The notes below the pieces were generated by a model that did not search any database, had not been told where the DNA came from, and saw nothing but the letters and a program-made list of their open reading frames with translations. Positions 12,252 through 23,830 of a DNA stretch of 64,000 nt are shown in pieces. How positions within the stretch are numbered: the stretch's first letter is position 1; the number at the start of each line of letters is the position of its first letter. The position numbers were made by a program, and so were the translations under genes. The stretch is from Lycium barbarum (Eukaryota; Streptophyta; Magnoliopsida; Solanales; Solanaceae): positions 22,142,203-22,206,202 of the forward strand of contig NC_083341.1 in NCBI RefSeq assembly GCF_019175385.1. Reading direction: 5' to 3'.

Positions 12252-12467
12252 TTGTTGATAATATTTTGAAGAGAATATACCACATCGGTGACGGACGAGA
12301 ACCTAATGCTCCTTACATCGGTGACGGATGAGAACCTAATGCTCCTTACATCGGTGACGGACGAGAACCCGATGCTCCTTATAAGGCATGGGCAATCCTT
12401 CTCCCGTTGAGCTAGCTTTTGGGGTGTGAGTTAGGCCTAAGGCCTAATTTGACATGCTATCAAAGCC
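12252..12467 (+). mobile_element. TRIM-like LTR with three 33-bp tandem repeats
   Basis: Starts TGTTGATAATATT and ends GACA at 12454, followed by TGCTATCAAAGCC, two mismatches from TGGTATCAGAGCC. This looks like a small LTR plus primer-binding site of a terminal-repeat retrotransposon in miniature. Inside, a 33-bp unit (ACATCGGTGACGGACGAGAA...) repeats three times at 12282-12380. It lies in the large intron of the SDR gene. No second LTR was identified, so the call is tentative. Confidence 0.4.
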
Positions 12468-13160
12468 AAGCCCAGGCCGATTGGATGTGGGCCCCTGGAA
12501 AAGGAGGGGGGGATGCGCCCTAGATTGACCGGTCCAGGCCCGGGGGGGTGAAAATGCCCCCTGGTCCATGAATGTGCACGCTTCAGACTGGAGAGTTGAT
12601 CCCAGATAAAAGAATATCTAGATTTGAGCTTCTCCTTTTTACTCTTAAAGAGATAATTTCTAATTATACAAATTTCTATGATTTATTATAATTTATAATT
12701 ATACAAATATCTATGACTTATTTTAAACTATAAGTTTCAAAAGTCTTTCTTTTATTTTTAATCTTTGCATCCAGTCAAACATCATCACATACAAATTGGG
12801 ACGAGTGGGAGTATCATCTATTTGTATGGGGAAAAAAAATGCAAACTTACCAAAAAAGTATCCCATTAGATCTCGTACGGATCCAGGACAATGAGGAGTG
12901 ACGAAGGGTCCATGTATCCAAGGAGGTATTACTGACACTACTTCAATATCATGTTTCTCTGCAAATTCAAAGGCTGTCTTTTCTGCCAATGTCTTGCATA
13001 TTGAGTAAGCAGCTAAAACTGGACAATTCTTCCTAATAAATTCTACATCACTCCATGAGCTCTCATCTATAACTTCTAAGCCAGTCATGTCATTGAACGC
13101 CGTTGCAGAATCACTGGATGTGTATATAACTCGTTTAACTGTTTTTGAGTCTACGCATAC

Positions 13161-13811
13161 CTGTAAATGTAAAAGTTTCACGAGATATTATATTTGTATG
13201 CTACTATTTAACCTGTATCTATTTTGAAAAAAGAAAAATTGCATGTCTAACCATTTCAGAAAACTTCAAATATGCGGTGTTTAACATTAAGCTTGACAAA
13301 ACAAATTTCAGATAAAAGTGTTGTCTGAAATTCATTCATTTTTGCCCGAACTTCAAGTGAGAATGGTTGAACTTCAGCCACATGTGCATGAACTTCAGGC
13401 AAAAACTGCTAAAGTTTAGAAAATAAATAACCTAGTTCAGCCACTTATGGATGAAGTTTACCAAAATGACATAACTTTATCCATATGAGCCTGAAGTTCA
13501 AATAAAAATAACTGAATTTCATCCATATGCCTGGAGTTCAGGCAAAAATACCTGAACTTCAACTGTATGTGCCTAACCTTCCGCCTACAATCCTAACTTC
13601 AATTTTTTTGAAGAGTTTTTATAAATATATATATATATATATATATGTCAAATCAGGATACGTATATATATGTAGCTGAAATTAGACCTCAGATTCTAGG
13701 TGCACTAATTTGTGCTATGCCCAAAATGACCCACCAGCGAACATAAGTCCAGCCAAATCCGTCAATTATGAGTGGATTATTAGATAAATAACATTTGCAT
13801 GCACTAAAATT
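13161..13811. other. No gene; ~40-bp quasi-tandem repeats
   Basis: Here the missing upstream SDR exons would be expected, and none is visible. 13335-13610 holds about six degenerate units of roughly 40 bp built on TGAACTTCAG-(N)-CATATG-(N)-TGAAGTTCAGGC. A TA microsatellite is at 13626-13647. Confidence 0.6.
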
Positions 13812-14405
13812 TGTTGAGTAGGTCCCTCCGACATGTGAGGCCCACCAGAGTTGAATAGTAAATACGCGTGGTACTGTTCACGCGTATAAAACGCGGTTTA
13901 CTGTTTGCTACTGTTCACGCGGTTTATTATTCACGCGGTGTTACTGTTCACGCGGTGTTACTGTTCACGCGTTTTCTGAAGCTTATAAATAGAGTTCTAA
14001 GCTTCATTTGGAAGACACACCAAAATCTCAGACAATACATCTGAGTGAGAGCAAAGTGAGGTATACCATAGACTGTGTAAGAAAATAGTCTGTGAAGAAA
14101 AATAGAGTGTGAGTGATATTGTAGTGAGGTGGGAAAATCAAAAGAGTGTTTTTCTTCTTTTTTGAGGGTGTAGTGGTTTTAGGAGTATTTATACTCGTGG
14201 CTACACAGTGTAAAATTCCTTACTATAGTGATATCAGTTGCTCCTCTTGGCCGTGGTTTTTCCCTTATTCAAAAAGGTTTCCACATAAAATCTTGGTGTC
14301 ATTATTGCTGCATTTTATTCTTGCTGATTTAACTATAACTTAGTGTTCCACGTTTATCACTAATACCGTGAATATTATTTTTGCGGGTCTATTTTATTCC
14401 CAACA
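13812..14405 (+). repeat. 5' LTR of Tork-type Copia element
   Basis: Ends CCCAACA at 14405; the left end (TGTTGAGTAGG) is my best estimate. The presumed U3 holds about five copies of the motif CTGTTCACGCG or close variants at 13874-13974, just upstream of a TATA box (TATAAATAG at 13984-13992). That layout fits a repeated enhancer with its promoter. A perfect primer-binding site follows. Confidence 0.7.
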
Positions 14406-14407
14406 AG

Positions 14408-14419
14408 TGGTATCAGAGC
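14408..14419 (+). other. Primer-binding site
   Basis: TGGTATCAGAGC, two bases after the LTR end, complementary to the 3' end of plant initiator-Met tRNA. Confidence 0.85.
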
Positions 14420-16961
14420 AAAGGTTCTGTCTGAGTATGCTCTGTGGTTGCAGCACAGTCTGAACTTTCACATCAGAAAAGAATTACTTTGGTCTTCGAA
14501 TAAAATAGTATTTGTATTTGTGATAAACGATGGAAGCCAACACTAGTAGAATGGTTACTTTGAATGTCGTAAATTATGCCATTTGGAAGGGGAAAATGGA
14601 AGATTTGCTCTATGTCAAGAATTTTCATCAACCTGTCTTTGCCAATAAAAGCCTGATAATAAATCAGATGAAGAGTGAAATTTATTGCATCGGCAGGTTT
14701 GCGGCTTTATTAGACAGTGGGTTGACGATAATGTGTTGAACCATATTTCTGGGGAGACACATGCTCGGACCCTATGGGAGCATCTTGAAAGTTTGTATGC
14801 TCGAAAAACTGGTAACAACAATGTTATATCCCGTATTTTTTTTTAACGTCCGGTTATTTGTAAGCTAAGGTGGGGCCCACAAGTCGAGATTTTTTTGGAA
14901 CATCTGAAAAGTCATATGAATCACATATGTGGAGTTAAACACAACTCAAGAAGGACCCTTAGGCCAAATCAAAGTGGAAGCACTCCAAACGAATATTTTT
15001 AAGAAAACGTTTTCGGGTGACCTGACTTTGAGGGGAAAAAACGGTATTATAAGTTTTAAATTTGGAAAAATACCAAGAAATAGAAGTTGTAGATAATTGA
15101 ATTAGCTTTCCATCCATAGGTCGTGGGTTCCCAGGTGACGTTGGTACAAGGAGATATGAAGTTTTAAGGTCGAAAGGTCAGTGGGCTAGGCCCAACTCGG
15201 GACCAACCGAGTTGGCCCAAAAAAATGAAAAGAAAACAATTGGCCCAATACTAAGGGGGTGGCCGGCCACATGGCCAAGCAACACCCAACAACTATAATA
15301 TTTTACATGTGCTAGAATTAATATAAGAGTCTTTTATCCATTAGAAGACTCAAGAAGCTAAGGAAGAGAAAAATAAAACATCAAGAGCAAAAACATCACA
15401 AGGCCATTTCGGTTTTGGCCATAGAAAAATCATCCCTCAAAATCTTGCCTCTAAAATTATTTTCTTCATGTATTTCTATTAATTCAAGGGTCCTCTACAA
15501 CGTGGTATAATTGTTTCGGAAGATAAGTCATCTGTTTCGTCGTTTCCGCGTTCTAGTCAAGTTAAGAAGTTGAAGAGCAAAGGTAAGAATTCATGCCCTT
15601 TTTTTTTGTGTTATGAAGGCTTGGTCTATGTTGTGGTATGTGAAATGAGTGAAATTCATTAAATATGTATGTGTGAAGGGTGGCAGAATATGGTGGTGTG
15701 GTATAGAATCTGATGAATAAATTCTTAGTTAGTATTTTGATTGTTGTTGATATTATGGATGATTTGCATATGTTATAGAGTGAAGAAATGGATGAAATAT
15801 ATGGAATTATAGATGTAATGTTGTGGCCGTGAGTTGCTAGGGGATATAGAAGTGAATGAATCAATTTTTATCTAAGTATTTTGGTTGTTGTGTTGCGGTT
15901 TCTATGACGTTAAATGAGAATTTAATGGTTTAAGTTGGCATTAAAATGGAATGTAGAAGAATATGTCATCTTAGTATAATTTTATGATATTATGGAAATG
16001 AAGTTGTTAAGGTGCAAGTTGGGATGGTTGTTGGTGAAATTAGAAGATGGAAATATGTTATGAATAAGTATGTTAAAGATTAGAAGTTTTGGATGAATTA
16101 TGGCTTTGGTGAAAAGTTGTATATTTTGTATATCTTGTGAATACATTGTAGAAATGATATGAAATGTTTCCGAATTATATTGTAATGATCTTGATTAGTA
16201 ATGAATATGATCATGTTGGTATTGATTTGAAAATGCGAAGTCGGAATGAAGTGTAATTGTATTATGTTGGAAAGAAGTCTAGTTGTGATATGTTGTGATC
16301 TATTGTGATCCTTGATGTTTTTGGTGTTGCTTTGGGTGTTGTGTTGATGAATTTGGCCGAGTTGAATTCTCGGGGATGTTGTATTTATAGGGGAGGTTCT
16401 GCCGAAATTTCGGTAGACAAATACTAAATCAAAATTAGAACTTTAAGCCTTATGAATAGTAATTGGTAAATGTGACCATTTGTAGGTTTTTGACGAAACA
16501 GGATTTGAGCTTTGGCGATCGTAAAAGGCAAGAAAGGTATGTAAAGCTCCATCTTTTCTTATCTTGGCATGTCCTAGACGTATTAGGTTTGAATTTGGAC
16601 CTTGGGGATGACTCTACTCTTCGGAATCCACGATTAAATTTCTCCCTTTTTCATTCAATGGAATTGAATCGATTATGTCGCTAATGATTGGAAAAGTTGT
16701 CTAAACACCTAGAACTTGAGCAAATAGGACCCGATTACTTTAAAACTTTCATAAGGGATATTATGAAGTGTAAAATACGCGAAATTATGTACGCCACCTC
16801 ATTTGACCCGAGGTGGGCCCATTATTCCCGAATCCCTTCCTATTGTTCTACTTGACTTACTTCTATACGATAATTAAAGGAAACTCTTGGTTACCGTTCC
16901 GACTACTAAATGGTGGTATTCTAACCGTACCAAGTTTGTTATGAATTGTACGCCCTCTTTG

Positions 16962-17170
16962 ACATAAGATCTCCGCTACGAACAGTCCGGTATAAGCATT
17001 TTGGTATAAGTTTTCCGACATAAGTAGTTTGATGTAAATGTTTCGACATAAGCCTTCGCACATAAGTATTCTGATACGTATATTTTGACATAATTACTCT
17101 GGTATGAATATTTAGATATGAATCTTCTGATACGAGTATTTGATACAAGTATTCCTGTACAAGTATTCTG
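16962..17170. repeat. 14-bp degenerate tandem array
   Basis: About 15 consecutive units with a period of 14 bp (one of 13), consensus near RTAYAAGTATTCTG. Examples are GTATAAGCATTTTG, GTATAAGTTTTCCG, ACATAAGTATTCTG and GTACAAGTATTCTG. It lies inside the solo LTR. The long minus-strand frames across it are by-products of the repeat. Confidence 0.8.
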
Positions 17171-17494
17171 GCACCAAATATATTATGTGAAAGGTCCGCT
17201 ATGAACACTCTGATAATACGTTCGATCAGCTCATTGAGTCTTGATTATGTGCATCCGTTTCTCACTACTCTGCTCGTGCATGTGCTATGATCTCTTTCAC
17301 CGAGTCCCGGGCCGGGTATGTTATCGTGCACTTTCTACTGCATTATTCACCGAATCCCTCACTAGAGGGCCGGGTACGGTATGTATATGTATATCTGATG
17401 ATGATGTGGTGATGTGATGACGGGCTACGGTGGCCAGGAGGGCATCTGATGATTCCATTCACCAAGTCCCTCACTAGAGGGCCGGGTACGGTAT

Positions 17495-17629
<135 letters not shown>

Positions 17630-20050
17630 CATACATATGGCATGATTTGCTTATATTACCGAGTCCCGTAATGGGCCGGGTACGGTTTATGATATTGGCA
17701 CATAATTATATATGTTCATGCATATGATTATGATGTACTTATACCACCGATACCCCTATTGGGCCGGGTACGTTCTATACCTATTATGTTCATACTCACA
17801 TTTTCTATTTCTGTTCTGGCTTGTTTACTACACTCCCTGATTTACATATTTGGTACATATTCCGTACTGACCCCCTTTCTTCGGGGGCTGCGTTTCATGC
17901 CGCGCAGGTACCCACAGGTTGATAGATGAAGTTAGCCGAAGATGATCCAGTGGATTGGCGGGCTCCATTTCCTCCAGGAGTGCTGCTGAGTCAGAGTATG
18001 TATGCTGTGATGTCTGATCAGTATTAGAGACTTTGCAGACAGCGTCGTGGGTAATGGTTGTCAGTCTGTAAACGGCTCCATCAGCCGATATGCCATTTTG
18101 TGTTATATAGTAAATTTTATATAATTACAGATCTGTTAAATTTTGAGAACAGTAAGAAGAAAATTTTGAAAGCTCAAAATGTATTTTATTTGTAATTGAT
18201 TTTCAGAATTCTAAGAAATTAGGTGTATAATCAGAGTCTGCGGGTTCGCTCGGCTCTGTATGTGGGGTCGGGTGCCCATCACACCCTAATAAGGTTAGGG
18301 TGTGACAAACAAGATGTTTTTGATAAAGAAAATGCTGGGTTTAAAATACCACGATGGTTCCGCAATGACAGATCATCTGAATATTTTTCAGGGGATCATG
18401 AACCAGTAATCCGCTATGGGTATTAATTTTGATGAAAAAATTCAAGGCTTGTTTCTACTTGGTTCCCTACCAGATTTTTGGGAAATTATTAGAACTTCAT
18501 TATCAAGTTCTGCTCCGAATGGTGTGATCTCTATGGATCTTGCCAAAAGTAGTCTTTTAAATGAAGAGATGAAAAGAAAATCTCAAGGTTCCTCCTCATC
18601 AGATGTCTTAGTGACTGACACTAGGGGGAGAGGCAAGAATCGTGGTTCTCAAAATAGAGAACATCATAGAAGAAAATCCAGAAGCAGAATTAAAGATATT
18701 GAGTGCTATCATTGCGGGAAAAAAGGGCGCCTAAAGAAGTTCTGCCGGATTTTGAAAAAGGAGAATAGAGATAAGGAGGAAAAGAAAGAAGATGGCAATC
18801 ATGTTGCCGTTGTCACTACAGAAGATCTTGTTACTGTCCTTGATATGGATTTGATAAATATTGCTTGTGATGAGTCAAGCTGGGTTGTGGACAGTGGTGC
18901 CGTATCTCATGTGACATCAAGGAAGGAACTTTTCTCATCCTATACTCCGGGTGACTTTGGAACTTTGAGTATGGGTAATGAGACTGTAGCTAGGGTGGCT
19001 GGTGTTGGAACGATTTGTTTGAAAACTTGTATTGGAACTAAACTAGTTTTAAACAATGTAAAGCATACACCTAATGTTCGTCTGCACTTGATCTCTGTTG
19101 GTGTTTTGGATGATGAGGGATATGTCAGTGCCAATGGTGCTGGAAAGTGGAAGCTTACTAAAGGTTCCATGATTGTGGCTCGTGGCAAAAAGCGTCGTGG
19201 TCTATACTGGACTACGGCCTCTACCTGTGTTGATATGGTGAATGCAGTTGAGAGCAATAACTCTTCAACTTTATGGCATAAGAGGCTTAGCCACATTAGC
19301 GAGAAAGGACTAAATGTTCTGGCCAAAAAGAAATTATTGTCAAATTTCGAAAGTGCTAAATTAGAAAATTGTGAGCACTGCTTGGCTGGAAAACAAAATA
19401 GAGTTTCTTTCAAGTCTCATCCTCCTTTAAGAAAGACAGATTTTTTTGAGTTGGTGCATTCAGATTTATGTGGTCCAATGAAGACAAGGACTTTGGGTGG
19501 TGCACTATACTTCACTACCTTTATTGATGATTGCTCAAGGAAACTTTGGATCTATGTCTTAAAGACTAAAGACCAAGTGTTGGGTGTCTTTAAGCAGTTT
19601 CAGGTTTCAGTTGAAAGAGAAACTGGAAAGAAGCTGAAGTGTATTCGTACTGATAACGGTGGTGAATATTGTGGACCGTTTGACGAATACTGCAAGCAAC
19701 AGGGTATCAGACAGCAAAAAACTCCTGCTAAGACTCCTCAGCTTAATGGTTTAGCAGAGAGGATGAACAGGACCTTGATGGAAGGAGTCAGATGTTTGCT
19801 TTCTAAAGCAAAGTTGCCGGATTCCTTTTGGGGTGAGGCATTGTTGACTGCCGCACATGTTATTAATCTATCCCCTGCGGTTGCCTTGCAAAGTGATGTT
19901 CCAAACAGAGTTTGGTATGGCAAGGATGTTTCCTATGACCACTTGAAAGTGTTTGGTTGCAAAGCTTTTGTACATGTGCCTAAAGATGAGAGGTCAAAAT
20001 TAACTGCCAAGACAAGGCAGTGCATCTTCATTGGTTATGGCCTTGATGAG

Positions 20051-21431
20051 TGATAACGTCCAAATCCACCCTATTAATTGGAATGGGCACGGTCGTATGC
20101 AAATATAATTTACCCAACTATGAGTCGGGGTCGAATCCCACAGAGAACAATATGTAGGCGATTAGGAAAAGTAGGAATTTTCACCAACTACGCTAAAGCC
20201 AAACGATAGATAATGTTTTGGTTTTGTTTGAGAGAATTATAACTAATGCAAAAATGTAAACTAACCTAGAAAGCAAGTAAAATGATCAATGGCCACAAGC
20301 ATGGATACAAGGGAAACTACGCTCAAGTAACGATCCAATGTACTTCATGATTTACAAATAATGGTGAGTTTATATTACTTAGCCTCGGATAATGACTCTA
20401 AATTAGCTTCTTCCGAAGACTAACTAGACTACCTAATTGAATATCCCTAAAGCAATTAGGAGCATTAAGAACACCCGAATATGGCTACAAGTGGTGTCGC
20501 CTATTCCTAGGTCGATTTCCATTAGATGAGGGTTAACACCCCAAATTCTTGTTAATTAATCTTTCCCAATCCCGAGTTTGCCTCTTTCAAGTTTAAACCG
20601 AAATAAATGGGCAAGTCTTAGGGTTAGCTACTCCCTTAAGAATCATTCAAAATGAGATTAATTAAAGAAACAATAACTCACTTCATTAGGAATAAAATCA
20701 TTCAACACATAAGCAAAACAAGAGATTCAATCCAAACTTTAATCAAGAATATTTCCATAAACGAAATTCAAGTATTGAAATGAAATACTACACACATAAA
20801 TATTCAATACATAGCAAGAGTAGAAGAAATGGGTAAAGAATTTCTCATTGGTGTCTCCAAATCTTCTCTTCCAAGGTGTTGGTGATGAACCCTAGCCTCC
20901 AAGAACTTGTGTGTTGTGCCAAAGATCCTCTGATATTTTGCCCTAGTTTTCTATTTATATGAACTGGGATGGAAGGCATCGTCAAAATCCGAGTTCTGGT
21001 TGAAAATTGCCGAAAATCCTTCATCGCGATCGCTCCATGTGTATGCGCGATCGCGTGGATGACGTCAGCTTCCCCTGCTCCCTTAATCGCGATCGCGTGT
21101 AGATCCTGCGCGACCGCGTGGAATTAACAACGCGCGTAGGCGCGATCGCGTTACATTTCAGCGCGATCGCGTGGAGTACAATTCCCGCGTGGGCGCGATC
21201 GCGTGGGTACTCTGTGCGATCGCGTAGAGTATTTTTCCACGGCTCTTTTCCAGAACTTCCAGTTGATTCCAGTTTTGCAACTTTTTTGCTTGTTTTCCAC
21301 ACTTAGGCTCTAGGGACCTCGTATTACCTGAAACATGACAAAAACTACGTAAAATGACATAGACTTGCTTAAAAACAAGTAAAACTTATAGTTAAAAAGC
21401 ATCGATTGTGGTGTAAAATCACGCCACATCA
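20051..21431 (-). mobile_element. LTR (1,381 bp) joining two different Copia elements
   Basis: Starts TGATAACGTCCAAATCC and ends CACGCCACATCA. The first ~300 bp share many blocks with the gypsy 3' LTR at 49980-51171, for example AACTATGAGTCGGG and AAAATGATCAATG, so orientation by analogy is minus. There is no primer-binding site or coding sequence, so it has the form of a solo LTR. The flanking pentamers differ (ATGAG left, ATAGC right), and the two flanks belong to different, oppositely oriented Copia elements. A CpG-rich block with repeated GCGATCGC sits at 21023-21230. Confidence 0.75.
21023..21230. repeat. CpG-rich block with repeated GCGATCGC palindromes
   Basis: Seven GCGATCG sites and one variant (GCGACCG), mostly within GCGCGATCGCGT, in about 200 bp of otherwise AT-rich LTR. 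Spacing alternates irregularly between about 20 and 40 bp. The plus/minus frames here (21021-21302 and 21118-21306) are shadows. Confidence 0.85.
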
Positions 21432-23750
21432 ATAGCGAATAATAGAAGGTGATTCAAACCCAACATATATACCTAACCTTCTTTGGGGGCCCATCTTAGT
21501 ACGCTGTGGTGGTGCTACAGGCACATATACAGCACAGCCAAAGATTCGGAGATGAGCAATATTTGGTTAATGACCAAATACTAATTGTGACGGGGAGTAT
21601 TTATTATAATGAGTCGGTCTGAGGCGAATAAGAGATGCTGCATGTAAGATAGCATGTCCCCAGACGGTAGTGGGCAACCGTGTTTTCATAAGTAGTGGTC
21701 TTGCTATCAATTGTAGTCGTTTAATAAATGACTCAGCAAGGCCATTTTGGGTATGAACATATGCTACAAGATGTTCAACTTTTATCCCAACTGATAAACA
21801 ATAATCATCAAAAGATTGAGACGTAAATTCTCCGGCATTATCGAGGCGTATAGCCTTAATGGGATAATCCGGACACTGTGCCCTTAAGCGTATTATTTGT
21901 GCCAATAATTTCGAAAACGCCAGGTTTCGAGACGATAGGAGGCACACATGAGACCATCTTGAAGATGTGTCTATTAGGACCATAAAATATCTGAATGACC
22001 CACAAGGTGGATGAATAGGTCCACATATATCCCCATGTATACGTTCTAGAAAAGCAGGGGATTCAATGTCAACTTTCATTGGTGATGGCTTAGCTATCAA
22101 CTTACCCTGATAACAAGCAGCACATGAAAATTCACCACTTTCAAGAATCTTCAGGTTCTTAAGTGGATGCTCATTTGAATTTTCAATAATTCGTCTCATC
22201 ATTATTGATCCAGGGTGACCTATTCGGTCATGCCAAAGCATAAAAGTACTTGAATCATTAAACTTCTGGTTTACGTTCGAGTGTGCTTCAATTGTACTAA
22301 TTGTTTGCATAATACAGACCAGAAGACAAAGTTGGCAATTTCTCCAAAACATATTTCTGGCCGGAGACATTCTTTGTAATGGCAAGATATTCATCATTTA
22401 TTTCGTTTAATGTCTCAGCGTGATATCCATTACGGCGGATATCTTTGAAACTTAACAAGTTTCTTGGGGATTTAGAAGAGAATAATGCATCTTCTATAAC
22501 AAGTTTCGTCCCCTTAGTCAGAAATATAGTAGCTCTTCCAGAGCCTTCAATCAATTTTGAATTGCCAGAAATTGTATTAATATTTCCCCTTTTTCTATGC
22601 AAGTGAGAAAAGTATTTCTCATCTTTGAATATGGCATGTGTTGTTCCACTATCAATCACACAAATATCTTCATGATTGGTCATTGATCCAAATAAAATTT
22701 GAGAAATTTCCATAGATTCTTCAAAATGAAATAATAGATAAAGTGAATATTAAAGTAGATATTATGATTAGGCAAAGCATTACACACATTTTATTACATA
22801 TATTACTATTTAAACAAAGCATTAAACACACTTCATTTACATAAACATGGAAACATAACCACATACAAACGACACGTATGAAATATCTAGTTGAGAGAGG
22901 CTTGATACAAATCAACTAGGTGCTTTGGCGTATGACAGGTACGTGACTAGTGCCCCTTTCCTCCACATCGGAAGCATTTATTTTTTGAATTTTTCTTTTG
23001 CACAACTTTATGCTTTTAATCCTTCCTTTTACACTACTGGTGGTGAAGGATATTATTTGGTGCAAGACGAGAATCATGATTAAAATTCCTTCCTCGATCA
23101 CGACTGGGGCCACAACCTCTTTCACGCCTAGAATGACGAAAATTTGCCTCATTCACTTCAGGGAATGGGGCAATACCAGTGGGTCGGCTTTCATGATTTT
23201 TCATTAATAATTCATTATGTTGTTCAGCCACTAAACGATGTGCTATTAAATCAGAATATTTCTTGAATTTCATCTCTCGGTATTGCTGCTGCAGGAGCAT
23301 ACTCGAGGCAGGAAAAGTGGAGAATGTTTTCTCCAGCATATCATGATCAGTAATATTTTCACCACATAATTTCAACTGAGAAATAATTTTAAACATGGCG
23401 GAATTATATGCCTTAATAGATTTAAAATCTTGTAGCCTTAAATGGAGCCAATCAAAACGTGCTTGTGGAAGTATGACCATCTTCAGGTGGTCATATCTAT
23501 CTTTTAAATTATTTCACAGAGTAAGAGGATCTTTAACAGTGAGATATTCCATTTTCAAGTCCTCATCAAGGTGATGGCGGAGGAATATCATAGCCTTGGC
23601 ACGGTCTTGGTTTGATGCCTCATTTTTATCTTTGATGGTGTCTGCCAGACCCATCGCATTAAGGTGAATTTCGGCGTCAAGAATCCAAGACATATAGGTA
23701 TTGCTGGATATATCTAAAGCTACAAATTCACGTTTGGTAAGATTTGCCAT
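21432..23750 (-). pseudogene. Second Copia gag-pol, truncated after integrase
   Basis: The minus-strand gag start is 23750 (MANLTKREFVALD), with a frame break at about 23514-23480. The gag continues through LARLQDF-type helices and a basic RRERGCGPSRDRGR stretch, then a disrupted knuckle region (about 23040-22916). Protease and linker are at 22713-22297 (CVIDSGTTHAIF), followed after another break by integrase: LWHDRIGHP, CAACYQGK, HGDICGP, RLDNAGEFTS and NGLAESFIKR. A stop at 21564 follows VFGH, and the frame then continues to GFESPSIIRY at 21432, where the LTR begins. Reverse transcriptase and RNase H are missing. At least four lesions make it a pseudogene. Confidence 0.85.
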
Positions 23751-23830
23751 TAGTAAAGAAAGATAGAAAATCAATACCTTCGAGGCTTTAAAGTATTTGC
23801 TCGGAACGACAGAGTCTCGTGCTGATAACG

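Larger units (their letters stand above)
10592..13160 (-). pseudogene. Vestitone reductase/CCR-like SDR gene, 5' exons missing
   Basis: Three minus-strand exons: 13160-12851, 11711-11513 and 10733-10592 (stop TAA). All joins use GT-AG signals and stay in frame. The product is an extended short-chain dehydrogenase of the dihydroflavonol-reductase/cinnamoyl-CoA-reductase/vestitone-reductase group, cytosolic NADPH-dependent enzymes that reduce phenolic carbonyls. Visible are the catalytic Ser in VIYTSSDSA, the YxxxK pair in AYSICKTLAEK, VVSVIPPWIHGPF, VVHVDDVANAHIFLFE and the family tail SSKKLLETGFKYEHG. About the first 100 residues, including the Rossmann nucleotide-binding glycine motif, are absent. 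The first exon seen starts at a splice acceptor, and upstream lie only repeats and a Copia LTR. I call it a truncated pseudogene; the exact substrate cannot be told. Confidence 0.8.

Noticed and set aside
12282..12380. CRISPR-like direct repeats
   Set aside because: The 33-bp units are contiguous without spacers, and the window is eukaryotic.
21021..21306. Overlapping Arg/Ser-rich frames on both strands
   Set aside because: They arise from the repeated GCGATCGC block of the LTR.
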